This document shows positions 26,744-40,673 of a stretch of DNA of 64,000 bases, in pieces (the first letter of the stretch is position 1; every line of letters begins with the position of its first letter). This DNA is from Chamaea fasciata. Lineage: Eukaryota; Chordata; Aves; Passeriformes; Sylviidae. Location of the stretch: assembly GCA_029207755.1 (NCBI GenBank), contig JARCOQ010000004.1, forward strand, positions 40,418,305-40,482,304, in the 5' to 3' direction. The translations under genes were made by a program, and so were the position numbers. The notes under the pieces are model-generated. The model did no database searches, was not told the origin of the DNA, and saw only the letters and a list, made by a program, of their open reading frames with translations.

Positions 26744-29700
26744 AGTATCTCTAATGTTTCTCACAAAAAAAGAATATTAAATTTATAATTTAATCTTCTG
26801 TTCTTTGCATCAGTTTCTGGAAGTAAAAATCAAAACAAAAAGAAAGAATGTGTGAGATAAATAAGGGTAGATTTGGAAAATCGTAAGGCAGAGGTATTCA
26901 TTTTGGGGAGGGGAGAAAGGTACTGTCCCGACCTGTGTAACATTATAATAATGGAAATAAAGTGGAATGAAAAGTCTGAAAGTGCAATAGTGCTTGTGAG
27001 GGACTCAACAGATCCAACACACTCCATGGCTCAGTAACAATGTAGAAAAATATATTTAAATATATTATTTTTATTTTCAGTATCATTTATATGGGGTTTG
27101 CTCTTTTGGGAAAGCTATGAAATCTATGAACCCAACAGATGATTTCTACATGAGCTTTTTGCCTTTAACTCTTTAATACAAATAAGTAACACTTATAATT
27201 TTAAAATATATGGCAACCAGCAATTCACTGTCAGAGTAAAATTAATTTCTCATTGCAGCTTTCAAATTACACTATATTTATCTCTCAGAATGCAAAGGTT
27301 GCATCTTCTAATCTCTTTTCCCTCCCCAAGTATCTCTATCGAACAAATACTAAGCAACTATTGAATAAAGATACATCTTTTCTCCTCTTGTGAAAGACTG
27401 AATGGAATTGCACAGGTCTTATTTCAGCATTTAGTACTATCTATTTTTTTCCTTATTTCTACTGAGAGCTTTTATTTAAAGTATATTACCCTTATGAAAA
27501 CTTCAGAGAGATATTTTATATGAAATAAGTATCTACTGTTCAGAAAGATAATAACATGTTGACTTTCTCTATGATGCTGAATTCGTTACTGTAGATTTCA
27601 ACATTCCTGTTACTTTGGATTTATTCTTCTAATACAGTAGCTGCTGAGGTGATACTACACAGATAAGAATGATCAAGAACACCTTAGTGCATGTTTTTCA
27701 GAAAAAAACCCCACCATTACTTTCTTTTTTTTCCAAGCATTTTATAACCTAAATTAACAAATCACCTGGCACAGCTGGTGGTGGGTAATATGCACCCTGA
27801 GATAAGTCTCTTGGTGACAGTAGGTAATTTCTGCTGCAAATTTCTCTCCACAACCTTCAATAAACTTTCTCTGCCATTCACAAAACAGACAGTTGTGTTT
27901 CATGGGATACTTGTAAAGTTGAATGGAATTTTTCAAAGACCTTCAGTTTTTGTGCCCCCTAAGAAGTGGGGAATTTTTCATAAATTTTATATAGTTAGAT
28001 GAGGCACAACTTTTTCTATTACCTTGCTTTTCCTATAATCCTTTGGAAACACTATGTGCACAGCCTCAAGCTTGCAAACCAAAGCTTGAAAGTGTTTTTG
28101 TTGAACTCACGGAGGAAAAACCAAAAGTCTAAAGCAGCAATGATAACAATATTTTAAACAGAGAATTTTCCATTAGCAGTGATTTTTAAAAAAGGATATT
28201 CCATAAAATACTTTAATTTAGGCACAGATCCAGAGGAGGAGCTAATCTCTTCCAAGAAAACGTGCTTGGCTTTCAGTGTCAATCATAAACTGTCATATGA
28301 ATTTAGGCTCTTTCTCTCATATTAAAATGGAAGATTCTGAGTAGAGAGGAATGATCACCACTCCTGACCTGCTGGTTATGCTTTCCCAGTGCAGACCAGG
28401 AGGCTGAGAGCTCCTCTTCCCTGCAAGGGCATACTGCTGATCCATCTTCTGAGTGAGATAATATTGCCTTCTTTTTTTTTTAGTTCATCTGTGCCTGATC
28501 TATTTATAGATTTCTGAAACCTGAGAAGTTGGTGGAAGAAGAGAGGTTATACACAAGTTTCACAGCTTTTAAAACATAAACAAAGGACAAAGAATTGAGA
28601 CAGGTAAAGGAAGAAAAAAGTGAAGACAAGAAGATGAAAAATAATTTAAATCATCAAAACATCGTATCTGAGTAGCTGAAGGATTAAAAGCACAATCAGA
28701 TTTTCAGGGTACCCTGTGACCAGTGTTCATTTTCACATATGCTTGCATAAAAAGACAAAGAGTACAGTAAGAGCATATTTGTAAATCGGTATATTTTCAC
28801 GTGAGTAACAAATAACATATAATGCACTCCTTCAGTGGATTTGTAGGTGTCATTCGATATTTTTGCAGGATTGATATGATTTGATGACTGGAACTATGGA
28901 GTGATAGTCCAGAGTGGTCCTTCTGAGCACTTTCAGTCCATCAGCTAATGCATTTACGCATTTCTGCAAAAAACTGGAACTCCAAGTATATATCAAGAGA
29001 GCACAAGAGCCCAGAAGATCCTGCTAATTAACTTAATGTGCACATGGGTTTTGTAAGGTATATTTAGTTACTGTGGTAAGAAAATACCCTGTGACCAAAA
29101 TTATCCAGCAGAAATAAGAAACCTCTCCCCATGTCTTCTTTACTACCTTCAGAAATAAGAAAAATATGAAACTTGTTTCTTTAAATTCACAAACTTTTTG
29201 GCTGTTTTAGTTTTTTTCTCTCCAGTAAGAAAGATTCATACTTGTACTTTTAATTATTGGTTTTGCAGATCAGATAACATCTGTCTTCTTTTAAAATTTT
29301 CTTCTAAGAAAATCTGTTGGTAATCTAGGTGTTTTCTTTGGCTTTTGAATAGTGAAGTAACAATTATATTTTAAATTTTTAAGACACCAACTAAATTCCC
29401 TCCATTTTGGAAAATGAGAGACTATGAATACCAGTGAAGTATTGCCTTCAAAATCAAATGTATGCTGTTCCCAAGGTGTTGATTTGCAAGAGTCTGAAAA
29501 TTTTAACAAAAGTGCATGCAGAAGTTACATGTGCTGCATGACTTCACCTTTCTTTGTCATAGCAGTATAATTTTCAGAAGGACTGAAATAAGGAAAACAG
29601 CTCAATTAAAGCAAACGAATCAAACAATCCACTGCATTCTTGGATTATCTTCTCCTACTTATTTGATGGTGCAGCCCCACACACAAATGGTTGTGCTGAC

Positions 29701-29966
29701 CAGCGTGTGGTGTTATTTGCATCGGAACAGGTCAAGGAGTTCCAGGAAGCATTAAAACACCTTCCCCCCAAAGCCAGCATCTCATGATGCATTTACTTCC
29801 TCTGGGCTGCAAGCCCTTTTTTTCCCAATTACCCCATTAATTCCAATGAGCTTTCTCAGCAGGACCACGAGTTGCCAAAGCTGGATTTGAAATATATTCT
29901 CAATGAAAGTTTTTTCTCGGCATGTTCCAGCAATATCATTTTTAATAAGAGCAGCAGTCAAAATAC

Positions 29967-29983
29967 TTTTTTTTTTTTTTTTT
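29967..29983. repeat. Poly-T run (17 T)
   Basis: A 17-T homopolymer with no element body next to it. Confidence 0.9.
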
Positions 29984-32900
29984 CATAAACTACATTACAC
30001 TGTAAACCAGTAATCATTTCTCTTTGTTCAGGTATTGTCACATACAGCTTCCATGTCTCTGTGAACAGCAGTTTATGCATTCACAGTTTTATGTGGGCAT
30101 ACAGTATAAATATAAACATGCATCCTTATTTAAGGGTAATGTACAAACAAGAGTATCTTTTGTGATACCCAACAGTCCTGCATCTTAATAACAATGGCTT
30201 TCAGAGATAACTTCAAAAAGCAGAACCTTGAAGTATCATAATAAAGTCATCATTTCTAGTCTGTTGCGCTTGTAGTCCAGGGAAGCATACTCAACATACA
30301 TAATTTCTGTATAAATTGTGTGATATGTGTATTTGCTGCACTGTAGAAATGGCAAAGGCCCAGGTTACTGATTCTTTGCTTCACTGATTTTAATACAAGT
30401 CATCTAACAAGGAAATGAGGTAAACAACAGGAAGCTTAATATTAATTTTACATGGCCTGTTCAAACCTTTTCTTTATAAAAGTTTTTTTGATTTACCTTA
30501 ACTAATACCACCTAGTAAGAAATATCATTATTTGGATCTATTTAAGCAGAACAGTACAACTTACTGCAACACAGAATTTATTATTGCTAACATTATATCT
30601 TGCCTACAGCAAGACAATAAAATCTTGGCTTTCCAAAGCAAAAGCATTTTTATGCAATGCTGCAGTTGATTTCCTTTTCTATAACTGATTTTTACTATAT
30701 TCCTCGGCAAGCACTTTAAGCAAGTTTAAGGATTATCTGCAATATGTATTTTTGGAATAAACCTGCTGTACTTATACAAGGAGTTCTCTAAACTATTCCT
30801 ATAGATGCATCTTACAGTTTAATATCCTTAGATTAAAGAGACCATCACAGAATTTTATACGCTGAGGTAGACAAAAAATTTACAGTGGGGCAAATAATTG
30901 GTAAATATTACTTTGAGGCTTGAGCATCTGCTCAAGCATCCACATACATAACTTCAGGATATAGTACTGAATCAAATAAACTTTTTTATTATTTTTGGAA
31001 ACATCTTCATTTGGACCTAGTCTCTACCACGAAAATTATCTTTCTAATTACCTGTTTTTCTACCTATGAGGCAACATGTGTAAATGAATAAACAGACAGT
31101 ATTCCCAGTACAAAGTCTCTCATCTCCCAGCACCACAACAGATAGGGAAACAGTCCAAACCTATTTTTGAGCAGTGAATATTGTCTGAAGCCTATTTCAG
31201 ATTTCTGTTCAAACAGTCTGAAAAAATGACATTTCCGGAGAAACGTTTCTGATCTAGAATTTTGCCACGTGAGTGAATTGCATCATTCATTGAAAATACA
31301 CAAAAGTTGAAAGGACTTTGACAATGATACAAAGGGCTGGTTCACTGTAACGTGACTAGCTTTCAACATACTGCCTTGTGATGTTGGAGTCAGAAATATC
31401 AAGGGTAGCCTCTTGGCCATAGACAAATCCTGCATGCTCGGGTGGCCTGCTTGGCAGAGGAGGAGCAAAGACTTACTCTTGGATAGACTGTGATAGGATT
31501 GTACCCAGAGGCCATCAGAGGTCAAAACACACCCTTAGCAGACGGATGTAGGCATCTTCAGCTGACAAAGTTTCAGCCTTTTTGCAGGGATAAGACACTG
31601 GCAACAAGCATCCTCGCCATCATTAACTGGCATATCAGAGCTTGTGGTGCCTTTTGGTATCTTGCCATCAGACAAGGTTTGCTGTGGTTTTGAGCTAGGA
31701 CTGGTTATTTCCCTTGGGTGTTTTCTGAACTAAATAATGACATACATGTACTTTAAATGCTTGCTTCATACATATCTATTAAGAAAACAAGTAACATTTT
31801 TTATATATAATTCTTGGCAGTGATGATAGCTTCTTTGCAGGACTTCGGAAATAGATCCTTTAGGACTAATAATTTAAAAACATTTCATTTTTTGTTCTCT
31901 ATTTCACCAGGTAGCTGTCCTTTTGCATTTCTTTAATTGCAGAGGTGCTGTTTTCTCAGTTACTCAGTTCATTAGCAGCATAAAAGGCCTGAGGCTCTGG
32001 TGATAATAATTTTTTGAAACTCACCTTTCTCAATGATCAATGGAAAAATCAAAGTTATGACAGAATTTCTCATTTTATAATGGGGAATTTATTCAAATAT
32101 GTTTTGGCTATCCTTTATCACTGAGGACACCTTACAAATTAATGCCTTCATTTTCACATAGGTATCACCAAAATCTTTTAAATTCCCATGAAACTCACTC
32201 TGGATTTTCCTACTTTTTTTCTTCATTTTCACTTAGTCTCTCAGCTCTGTCTTGCAAAAAGAAATATTCATGCTGACACAATTAAGTTTTATGCTTTCAT
32301 GTTTGAAGAATCAGTCTTTAATTAATAACAAGAGACTTGTGAAAATTAAAAATTGTTTGTTTCGTGGGTGTATTTGAGAACATGGGGATAAAACAAGTTT
32401 TCAGGATGAAAACTATTCATTTCCTTTTTCTTTTGAATTATCACTGCATGATGTAACTGAAACAGTTGTCATCTTTTGCAAAGCAGCCAGAAAATCAGAC
32501 ACTGCTTAGAACCATGGCGAAGATTTATTATTAGGTGATATAGAACATTTTCAGATGAACATGACAAGTTAATTCCCAAGAATCCAAACAAAATATATAG
32601 CCTAAATTCCCAAATTTATACAAACTCACTTTAACACGACTGGCTGCCTTTTAAAGTCATTCTCATAATGGTATTTTGTTATACCACTATCATTAAAATG
32701 GTCACTTGAAAGTATTTTCCATACTTTTATCTATTATTTCTCTGTTTATAGGTTGGGGTATTTTATAATTATGGTATTTTATTAAAAAAATATATATATA
32801 AAATAAAAGAGAGAGAAACTGAAATCTATCCCTCTAATGATTATTTCCTTTTAACAGTGGTTTGGCTGTTGAGGGGTATCCATGCTGAGAACTGAACTAC

Positions 32901-35622
32901 CAACACATCAATTCCAGTGTGAAGAGAATAGATGCATTTTCTTTGAGTTACAAGAGAAGTATGCAAGGACTCAGCCATATGGGACCATCTCAGCTGGGTC
33001 CTATATAGTCACAGTGAAAAAAGTAACCTTACCAGTGTCCACAATATTACTGCAGTTCCTGGCAGCCATCTTAGACAAGAGGTAATTTGAAATACAATTC
33101 AGAAAAATAAATGTTTGGATCTAACAGCTAGTAATAGATTTCTCCCTTCCCCACCACCACCCTCACTGTGCACATAAATCTTTCTCTCTTCTCTTGAATT
33201 TCTTTTCTCCACACTAGCCTTTTTGTAAAATATTGCAGCCTACATTTTTGCAACTATTTCTACCACCTCCTATCTCCGTAACACTTTGGAAGCTGCTGTC
33301 CATGTTGTTCATATTTGTCATCTCCTGGTTTTACCCCAGGAAGTGAGGAAGTGGCATTGCTCTGTGGTCTCCAGAAGGAGATGGCCAGGCGATGCCACAG
33401 TCCACAGTGACCCTGGACAGCACTGGAGAGGGAACATTTGCAGGCACTGACAGCCTTGTGCATACCAGACCACTGCTGATAGATCTCAGAGTTATTGGCT
33501 CAAGAAGATGAGATGGTTGACAATAGAAAAAGAAGTATTTATTAATTTTGGCTAATATACCTCAATTGTCAGTATATAGTATATTTCAGTTTGTTCAGAT
33601 TTGTGTGCTATCTCACAAAAGCATATTACATGATTTTGCAAATGATGCGGTATAAATCATACTAATATTTATTCTACACTTTCAGTTAGGTAAAACGTCT
33701 AATGAATAAAAATAGAGATAGAAGTTTGATTAACAAGACTATTTTCTGTAAGAAAACCAAGCCAGGTGGACTGTCAGGAGCAGAGAAGCATGACTTTTCA
33801 CCCTGAGGAGGAGCAAAAAGGCACTGGAGGTTCACTCCACAAAGCAGGAACGTTTTTTCTGGGAAAGCTGAGGGATTTGATAACCAAATTTCCTGGCCAT
33901 CTGCATGTTATTTCACATACCTTCTGCTGCCCAGACACTGCCCTAGAGGAGTGGGATTCTGCACACCCTGCTTGGTCTGCAGCTGCAAGCACAGAAATGC
34001 ACCAACAAAACCACAGATATATGAGGGAGCTTGGTCCAGATGCTTCTCCCAGGGAAACCAATGGGAAAAAAAAATTAAAAGTCACCCCTGCTTGCCCTCC
34101 TGTTTCCTTTGTGTTGTCCTCCCATCGATCTATTTCTTGACTTTCTCCCATGCTGTCCCCCTACAAGAAGCAGCATGTCCACTTTCACACCTATTTCTTA
34201 CTAAGCCTGTCTTCAGTATGCTTTCAGGGCCATTACAAAAGTAAGACACTTCCATAAATATAACTCTGCATAGCACAGCATTTTAACAAAGTACAACAGC
34301 CTGGCATTTGAGTTATATGCATATGATGCAACTTATAGAAGATTTTATTACCTTTATTTTTCTAACACATGAAGATACATTTCTTTGATTTCACCCCTGC
34401 TTCTGTTAATTGCAGGGTACTTTCATGATGGGCCTCCTTTTTACATTTATGTGTTAAAATATGTTGCACAGAAATGGTAGTATCTTTTTTGTCTCCAGTA
34501 TGGTCCAAATTGAACCATTAGCTTTAAAAAAAATAATCTTTTTATTTCAACTATCACAATTCTGTTAATGTTATTTTCAGGGGGAACATCCATTTTGAAT
34601 TTACAGATTCAAAAATTCATTTTCATCTATTTTGTTCTGATCAACAGGAATCTTTACCCTTTCTCTGTTCCTTTTGTTTGCAGTTCTTTTGGTCTTAATA
34701 AAAATAAAACAGCACTAACTTGACTGAATAGTCAACTGACTCCCACCATTTGCTTCTAGAGACACAGAATAAAGCAAACATTCTCGTTTATTTTTCTTGT
34801 GTACCTTAAGTTATGGAGACATCCTGCCAGTCTTTCTGAAGTTTATTACTTTGTTTGTCTGAGAAACACTTCAGGTTATCCTGAAAAATAAATAAAGTGA
34901 AATTTTTAACTAAAGTTTTCCTTTATCTTCACTCTTCCATAAGTAAAGATACCTCTTTTTTTTGACATTATGAAAGAAAAAGCGGAAAAGAAAAATATCA
35001 GTAAGAAAAATAAATGTCAACAAGGAGCACAGAGTTTTCAGTTGCAGAATGTAATATTTTAATTCAAACAAAAGCAAAGGAATTTTTATGTAGGCGTAGA
35101 TAAACAGGAGCAATGCTGTGACCTGTCATTTTTTGTTTCACGTGGGAAAGGAATATCAGTAGAGCATATACAGACATCTGAATCTACTTACTAACATAAA
35201 TAAACACAAGCTATAGAGAAAAAAAGTCTCTTCACCAGATTACTTTCACTGAAAACAGTAACTGCTCTGTTAATGTTATCTTTGAAAATACAGTTTCATG
35301 CTTGATACCCTAAGAACAAGTGAAGTATTTTGTCTCATAGTTCATTAACAACACTAGAAAGGGATGAGTTCTGAATTAATATTTACCTGAATACAAAGAT
35401 CCAAAGAGGAGAGACCTTTACATACAAGTCATTTTAAAAGTCTTTGTCTCAGAAAGACAACTGGCTTTAAATGTGCTATTATATCAAATTTGGGCCAAAA
35501 CTGGAGTTGGCCTAATCAAGGAAATAACCTTTGTCTTATGAGAGGTTTAAAAAAGTTTTAGAAAGAGAAAAATACCCTCAAAATTATGTTTAATGCAAAA
35601 ATCCATTAAATCTGGATTGGAA

Positions 35623-35656
35623 CTCAAAAAAACCAAACAAACAAAAAAACCAAACC
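35623..35656. repeat. A/C-rich low-complexity tract
   Basis: AAAAAAACC and CAAACAAAC units make a short A/C-rich simple repeat about 240 bp before the larger tract at 35891. Confidence 0.8.
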
Positions 35657-35890
35657 TCATAGTATATGAGTAGTTTGGGTCTCATTTCAGTTCCTCATGT
35701 GCAAAATCTTTCTGTAGAAAAGTTTTTCATACGTCTTCTTTTGGAAAAAACAGCATGCAAATAAACTGTTTTCTTTTCAACATTTATCATGTGCTTGGTA
35801 CTGTTATTTTGTTGTGGAAATGCCTCTTTTTGATTTTGTTCCCCTTCTATCATATAGCAACTATTTCTAAGGAAAGTTAATGCTTTCTTA

Positions 35891-36014
35891 CAAAAAAACA
35901 AAAACAAAAACAAAAACAACAAAAAAAAAACCAAAAAAAAAAAAAACCAAAAAAAAAAAAAAAAAAAAAAAACACACCAAAAAAACCCAAACAAACAAAA
36001 AAAAAAGACAAAAA
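35891..36014. repeat. A-rich low-complexity tract (CAAAAA)n and poly-A
   Basis: About 124 bp of CAAAAA units and uninterrupted A runs of up to 24, followed by CAAACAAAC. There is no adjoining retroposon body or target duplication that I can see. The long phenylalanine-rich minus-strand frame through it is an artefact of the composition. Confidence 0.9.
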
Positions 36015-39000
36015 TGAGTCTATAGTTTAAGTAGATTGGGTTTAGTACCTCGATCCCGTTCCTCTGGTCTGTAAGGAAAATATTAAAATCATGAGAAAGC
36101 AGTTTTCTTTTTTTATTGCATTATTTTTTATTCCTACTGTAGAGGAAAGATATGAAAAAAGAGAGAAATTTAAAGTTAAAATCAGAAGTTTTTTGAAATT
36201 TAAAGAACTATTTTTTACATAAGATATTTGATGTATTGATTGAAACCATATAATGAAGTAGGAAAAAACCCAAATCTTTCAAATATTTTGACTTACATCA
36301 CGATCTCAGGAAGTGGACACACTAGGGGAACACATATAAAAGTACAGTAAAGCAAGTTTCCTATTAAATACCTGCTTTTTCTGTCCCCTAATGAGGAGAC
36401 TACAGTTTTACCTACAAAGTTATTGTGTAATTCAGCATAGCGAGAGGGTTTGCTAATGCATCTGTTATAGAAAAATACCGTAACAGAGATACTTCCTTTT
36501 CTTCTCCATGGTAAGATTTTCCACAGGATGACAAAACACTTGGTTGGTTTTGAGAAGGTAATTACCCTCTTCAATGACAGTAGGAAAAATTTCAATTTCT
36601 TTGCATATGATACTAATTCTCACTATTGAAAATCTGTTGATGGATTGTCCCTCGAGGCTTAATGCAGCCTGTCAATCCTCACATCAAAGTCACAAGAGCA
36701 CTCGGACTTTCTTACCTCCACCTCTACTCAACCTTAGTTTTTGGGGGATGACCTATTGTATGTCACTCAAGACCAGAAAATAACAAAATCATCTGATAAT
36801 CATAGAAGTAGGTAACTGCTTACGCAAAACAGTCCACGCACAAATGTCCATTTTTGTCTTTGTCTGATTTTCAATTTTAAACAGGCTTCTTCATTCAGAC
36901 ATACAGCTACCTTTATCAATTTACTATTCAGCGAAATGTCACAGCATATAAGCAATTCTCTGAGACTACAGCTGGAGCTTTGCCATCCTGTTCAGTGACA
37001 GAACCACAGTCAAGGTCACCCATAGCAAGATCCAAACTGACATTTCTGAAATGGCACTGCATTAATAAGTACAATGAAAAAAATAAACAGAAAATGCAGA
37101 ATGGACAGAAAGAGAGGGCCTAGTAAAGGAATGAGAACAGTGAAGGAAATTAAAAGAAGGGATATGCAGCTTATCAATACCTCTCCACACAGTGGGGGAT
37201 ATTTGCTTGCTCATTTGCTTCCCAGGTTCTCATGCACAGATTACTTTCAAATTAGCTGTTCCTACCTGTCAATTCCCTTTCTGTCAAACTGAGAGTATGT
37301 GGACTCTCTTTTTTTAATTGCTTTTATTCTTATTTTATGACACCTTAGCCACTTCTCATCAGTCTTTAACTAGCATTTTAAATGTTGTGGCTACTTTGGT
37401 TCATTGTACAGAATTGAGTCATCAAGGGATAATTGAAAGCATTAAAGATCTTTCTATGCCTAACAAAGCTTTAAGCATCAAACAGTTATAACTGATGATA
37501 CATTTTATTTCCTTTACTAGAAAAAAGAGTTATGCAACCTTTACATTCAAGGTACATCTTTTAACCAATGAAAGACTCCATTTTAAAACTAAGACAAAAG
37601 AAAGCCATTCCCATGATGAGAGATGTTCTATTTCTGCTACTGCCAAAGTGTGCAACTTACATCCTCATGAAGCATGCAGAACTGCATCTTTTCTTCTGAA
37701 GCATTTTCCAGGTTGCACTTGTAGCAATATGAAAAAATTTGCATTTTTGGAAAGTGTGTAAAGCTGAAATCATGTAAGGTTGATTTAGAACTGATGTTTG
37801 GCATGCAAGTGTAACTTGAAGAATGACATGATTACTTTCTTGTGCCACAATTTCTACTTGTTATTTACTCCTAGGTTGTTTTGGGGTTTTTATTTCCCCC
37901 TGGGAAAAACCTCTGCAGCACGGATGGTGCAGAAGCACCATATTTGCAAATGACAGTATTTAATTTTTGAATAGAGTGATTTGAGCTGGTATTGACATGT
38001 TCTTTACATTCCAGATCTCCTTTTTGAGTTTAGTGAGTCAGGGAACACTACCCTTGGTTTATGACTGTATGTTTTGCAAAAACACGTGTTCATATGTACA
38101 TACACAGTTACTTGAATGGGCTAATACATTTACTGAGCCCTCTCTGAAAACAAAATATGTGCATAGTCTTCTTACGACTCAAAAGCAACAATCAAGTTTC
38201 TTGACATTTTTTATTCACCATTTCATTAAATTTACAAGAACTTGCCATCTCCACTTTCTCAGCTTGGATTAAACTGACCTATGATTAGAAGTTTTTGGAG
38301 GATAAACAAAAAAACCTTTTTAATTGTCTTTATTTTCTCAGGAAACTGAGACCCTTGGTGTCTCCCTTTGTATTACACTTTGCAGATAGGAGTTCCTTTA
38401 TGGAAATTCAGTGCAAGAAGTAATAATAATTTTAAATATGCCTATTATTTACTACTATAGTAAAAAAGTAAAGGAGTACTTCTGTTACGTATTTAATATA
38501 TTACTTGGAAAGAGATATTAACTAAGCTTTAAACAACAGCATTGCCCTATGCTTCTAAGAGCTAATTTTCAGTTGTCTTGTATTTTAGAGTTTTCATTTC
38601 ATTTTCTGTAGAAGATGAGAGAAAATATACATAAAAATAGGCTAGTTCAGAAATTCTATACTTTTTTCTGTGCAAAACTTAAACTTTTTTTTGCAAAATA
38701 TTATTTGTGTTAGACTTCACAAGGAAAGAAAAAGGAGATGAATATAAGTAGAGAAAAAAAGCTAGTGGAACAAAAGTTGCTTTCATTGTATTTTTAAACA
38801 GAGTTTATAGAGTGATATGAAATACTGGACATTCCTATGAGAAAGTAGAAGATTATTGCTAAATAACAGTATGTCCATAGAGCAGTCATGCGTGCTTTGG
38901 AACAGATGTAAAGTCTATGTTTGAAGAGAAAGGGAAAAGGAAAAAGGGAAACTAAGTACTTTCCATGCTTCTCTGCCCTAAGATTTTCTTAAGAGACAGA

Positions 39001-40646
39001 GATGTGAAGCATGGCAGCTGCCCGTTTAACCTTTTCTGAGCTATGCTAACAGTAATAGAGAGCTGGATGCTTCAACATGTTATTCCATTTTCACTGAATA
39101 ATGAAGCACCATGGAGACCTATCAGTGTAGAGGTAAAGCTAGCTCTGAGATCACAGAAGTCCTTTGATGTAAAATTTTCCCTTCCACTTTATAAGCTCTA
39201 AAAATGTTATATTCTTCTACAATACATCCACGTAGTGTGGAGACCTGGCCAAGTTTTCCATTTCAGCAAAACTTTGGTCATCTCTGCAACATGCCCCCAG
39301 CTGTGTACAAGACACTGTCCTACTGCACTCAGGAGAGGTACTCACCTGAGTAAAGGCCATGACATCAAGTTATTGCTATACAAGATTCAGAGCTCTTAGT
39401 CTTCATGCTGTGGGATGTCTTGATGCACTAAGCCAGAGGTTAGTAAAAGATCTCTTTCAAATTTCCAGAATGAGAAGCCTCTTTTGAAGGGAAACATGAT
39501 TGTTTTGGCACCATCTGAAATACAAAAATGATTGCTACTCATTGCCTTTTGTGAAAAAATTCTTTTTGATTCTGGGTACCAAATAAGTCACTCTAAACCA
39601 CTGTCCTACATGTTCAGTGTGTATTAAAATAACACCTAAAATGATAAGATAACTGACAAGAGCACATCTTCATCAAGGACAGAGGAATGGATCTTCAGGA
39701 CTGAAAATAGTATAATTGAACTCTTTGTAAAGGGAGCAGTCCAAGCTCATATTACTCATTTTTTAGTGATTTTAAAAGAATATGCAGATAAAATCAGATT
39801 TTTAAAGTAATTTGAATGCTTAAAGATTTGTACTATTACTTAATTGGTATTTCAGCAGCACCTGATGTCTGAATCTTATTTAAGCTTTTGAAAAATTCTT
39901 TGCAGGCATCCATCTCCGTTCTATTTAAAAGTCTTGTCTCAGTTCTGCATTTCAAAGTTTTAACAGAGAATTAGGATAATTTTTTAATCCTTTCTTTGTA
40001 ATCTTGAGCCCATTCTGTAAGTAGGCTTCAGATGTACTTATAAAGGCATTGCTTACATGTGTTTTTCTTTCTCAAGCAATCTAATGTGTCTGAAGTCTGA
40101 GAAAAACTGTGATAGTAATTTTCCTTAACAACACAATTGCTTTCCCATTTAAAACAATGGGGAGTGAAATGCCACTATTTCAAACGGAAACCTAATTACA
40201 AGAGCAGCCATAACTGAAGATAAATGATAAAAGCCTCATGACCTCCACCATCAACGCCATCATCTGCTAACATTAATTTTGTCACCAATTCTGGATGCAG
40301 GTATAGCCAATTGCCTGGCCGTCTTTTCCACTTTCTCCACCCCTGACTCCCAGCAGATTATCAGTACCATAGGCATGTTCTCTTCCAAGCTTGTTGCAGA
40401 GAGAGGTTCTCTAAAAGAAACATTGAATGACTGGAGCTGTCCAAAGTCAGTGCCCTCCCAATGACAGCCACGTGACTTTATGGAGTTTGATAAGCATGCC
40501 TCTGCCCCTTATGTTTAATTTTGCACTGAGGTAATTCAGTGCAAAAATAACATGCATTATGATTTCTACATCAATCGAACTATTCTGTCTCCCAACAAAA
40601 AAAATCTACAGACTAAGTTTCTAGTAACTTTTGTGACATAAATATG

Positions 40647-40673
40647 ACAGAAATTACTTTCTGTAATTTCTGT
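40647..40673. repeat. Perfect 11-bp inverted repeat with 5-nt loop
   Basis: ACAGAAATTAC at 40647-40657 pairs perfectly with GTAATTTCTGT at 40663-40673 around TTTCT. With a 2-nt bulge the stem can be extended by TGAC/GTCA outside. Confidence 0.75.

Noticed and set aside
32858..33081. Exon-like segment between TTTTAACAG and GAG|GTAATT with a 67-codon frame
   Set aside because: Stops occur in all frames shortly after the acceptor, the ATG frame starts inside, and no protein family is recognisable. At best it is a noncoding exon.
35695..35994. Phenylalanine-rich 99-codon minus-strand frame
   Set aside because: It is the translation of the complement of the A-rich tract.
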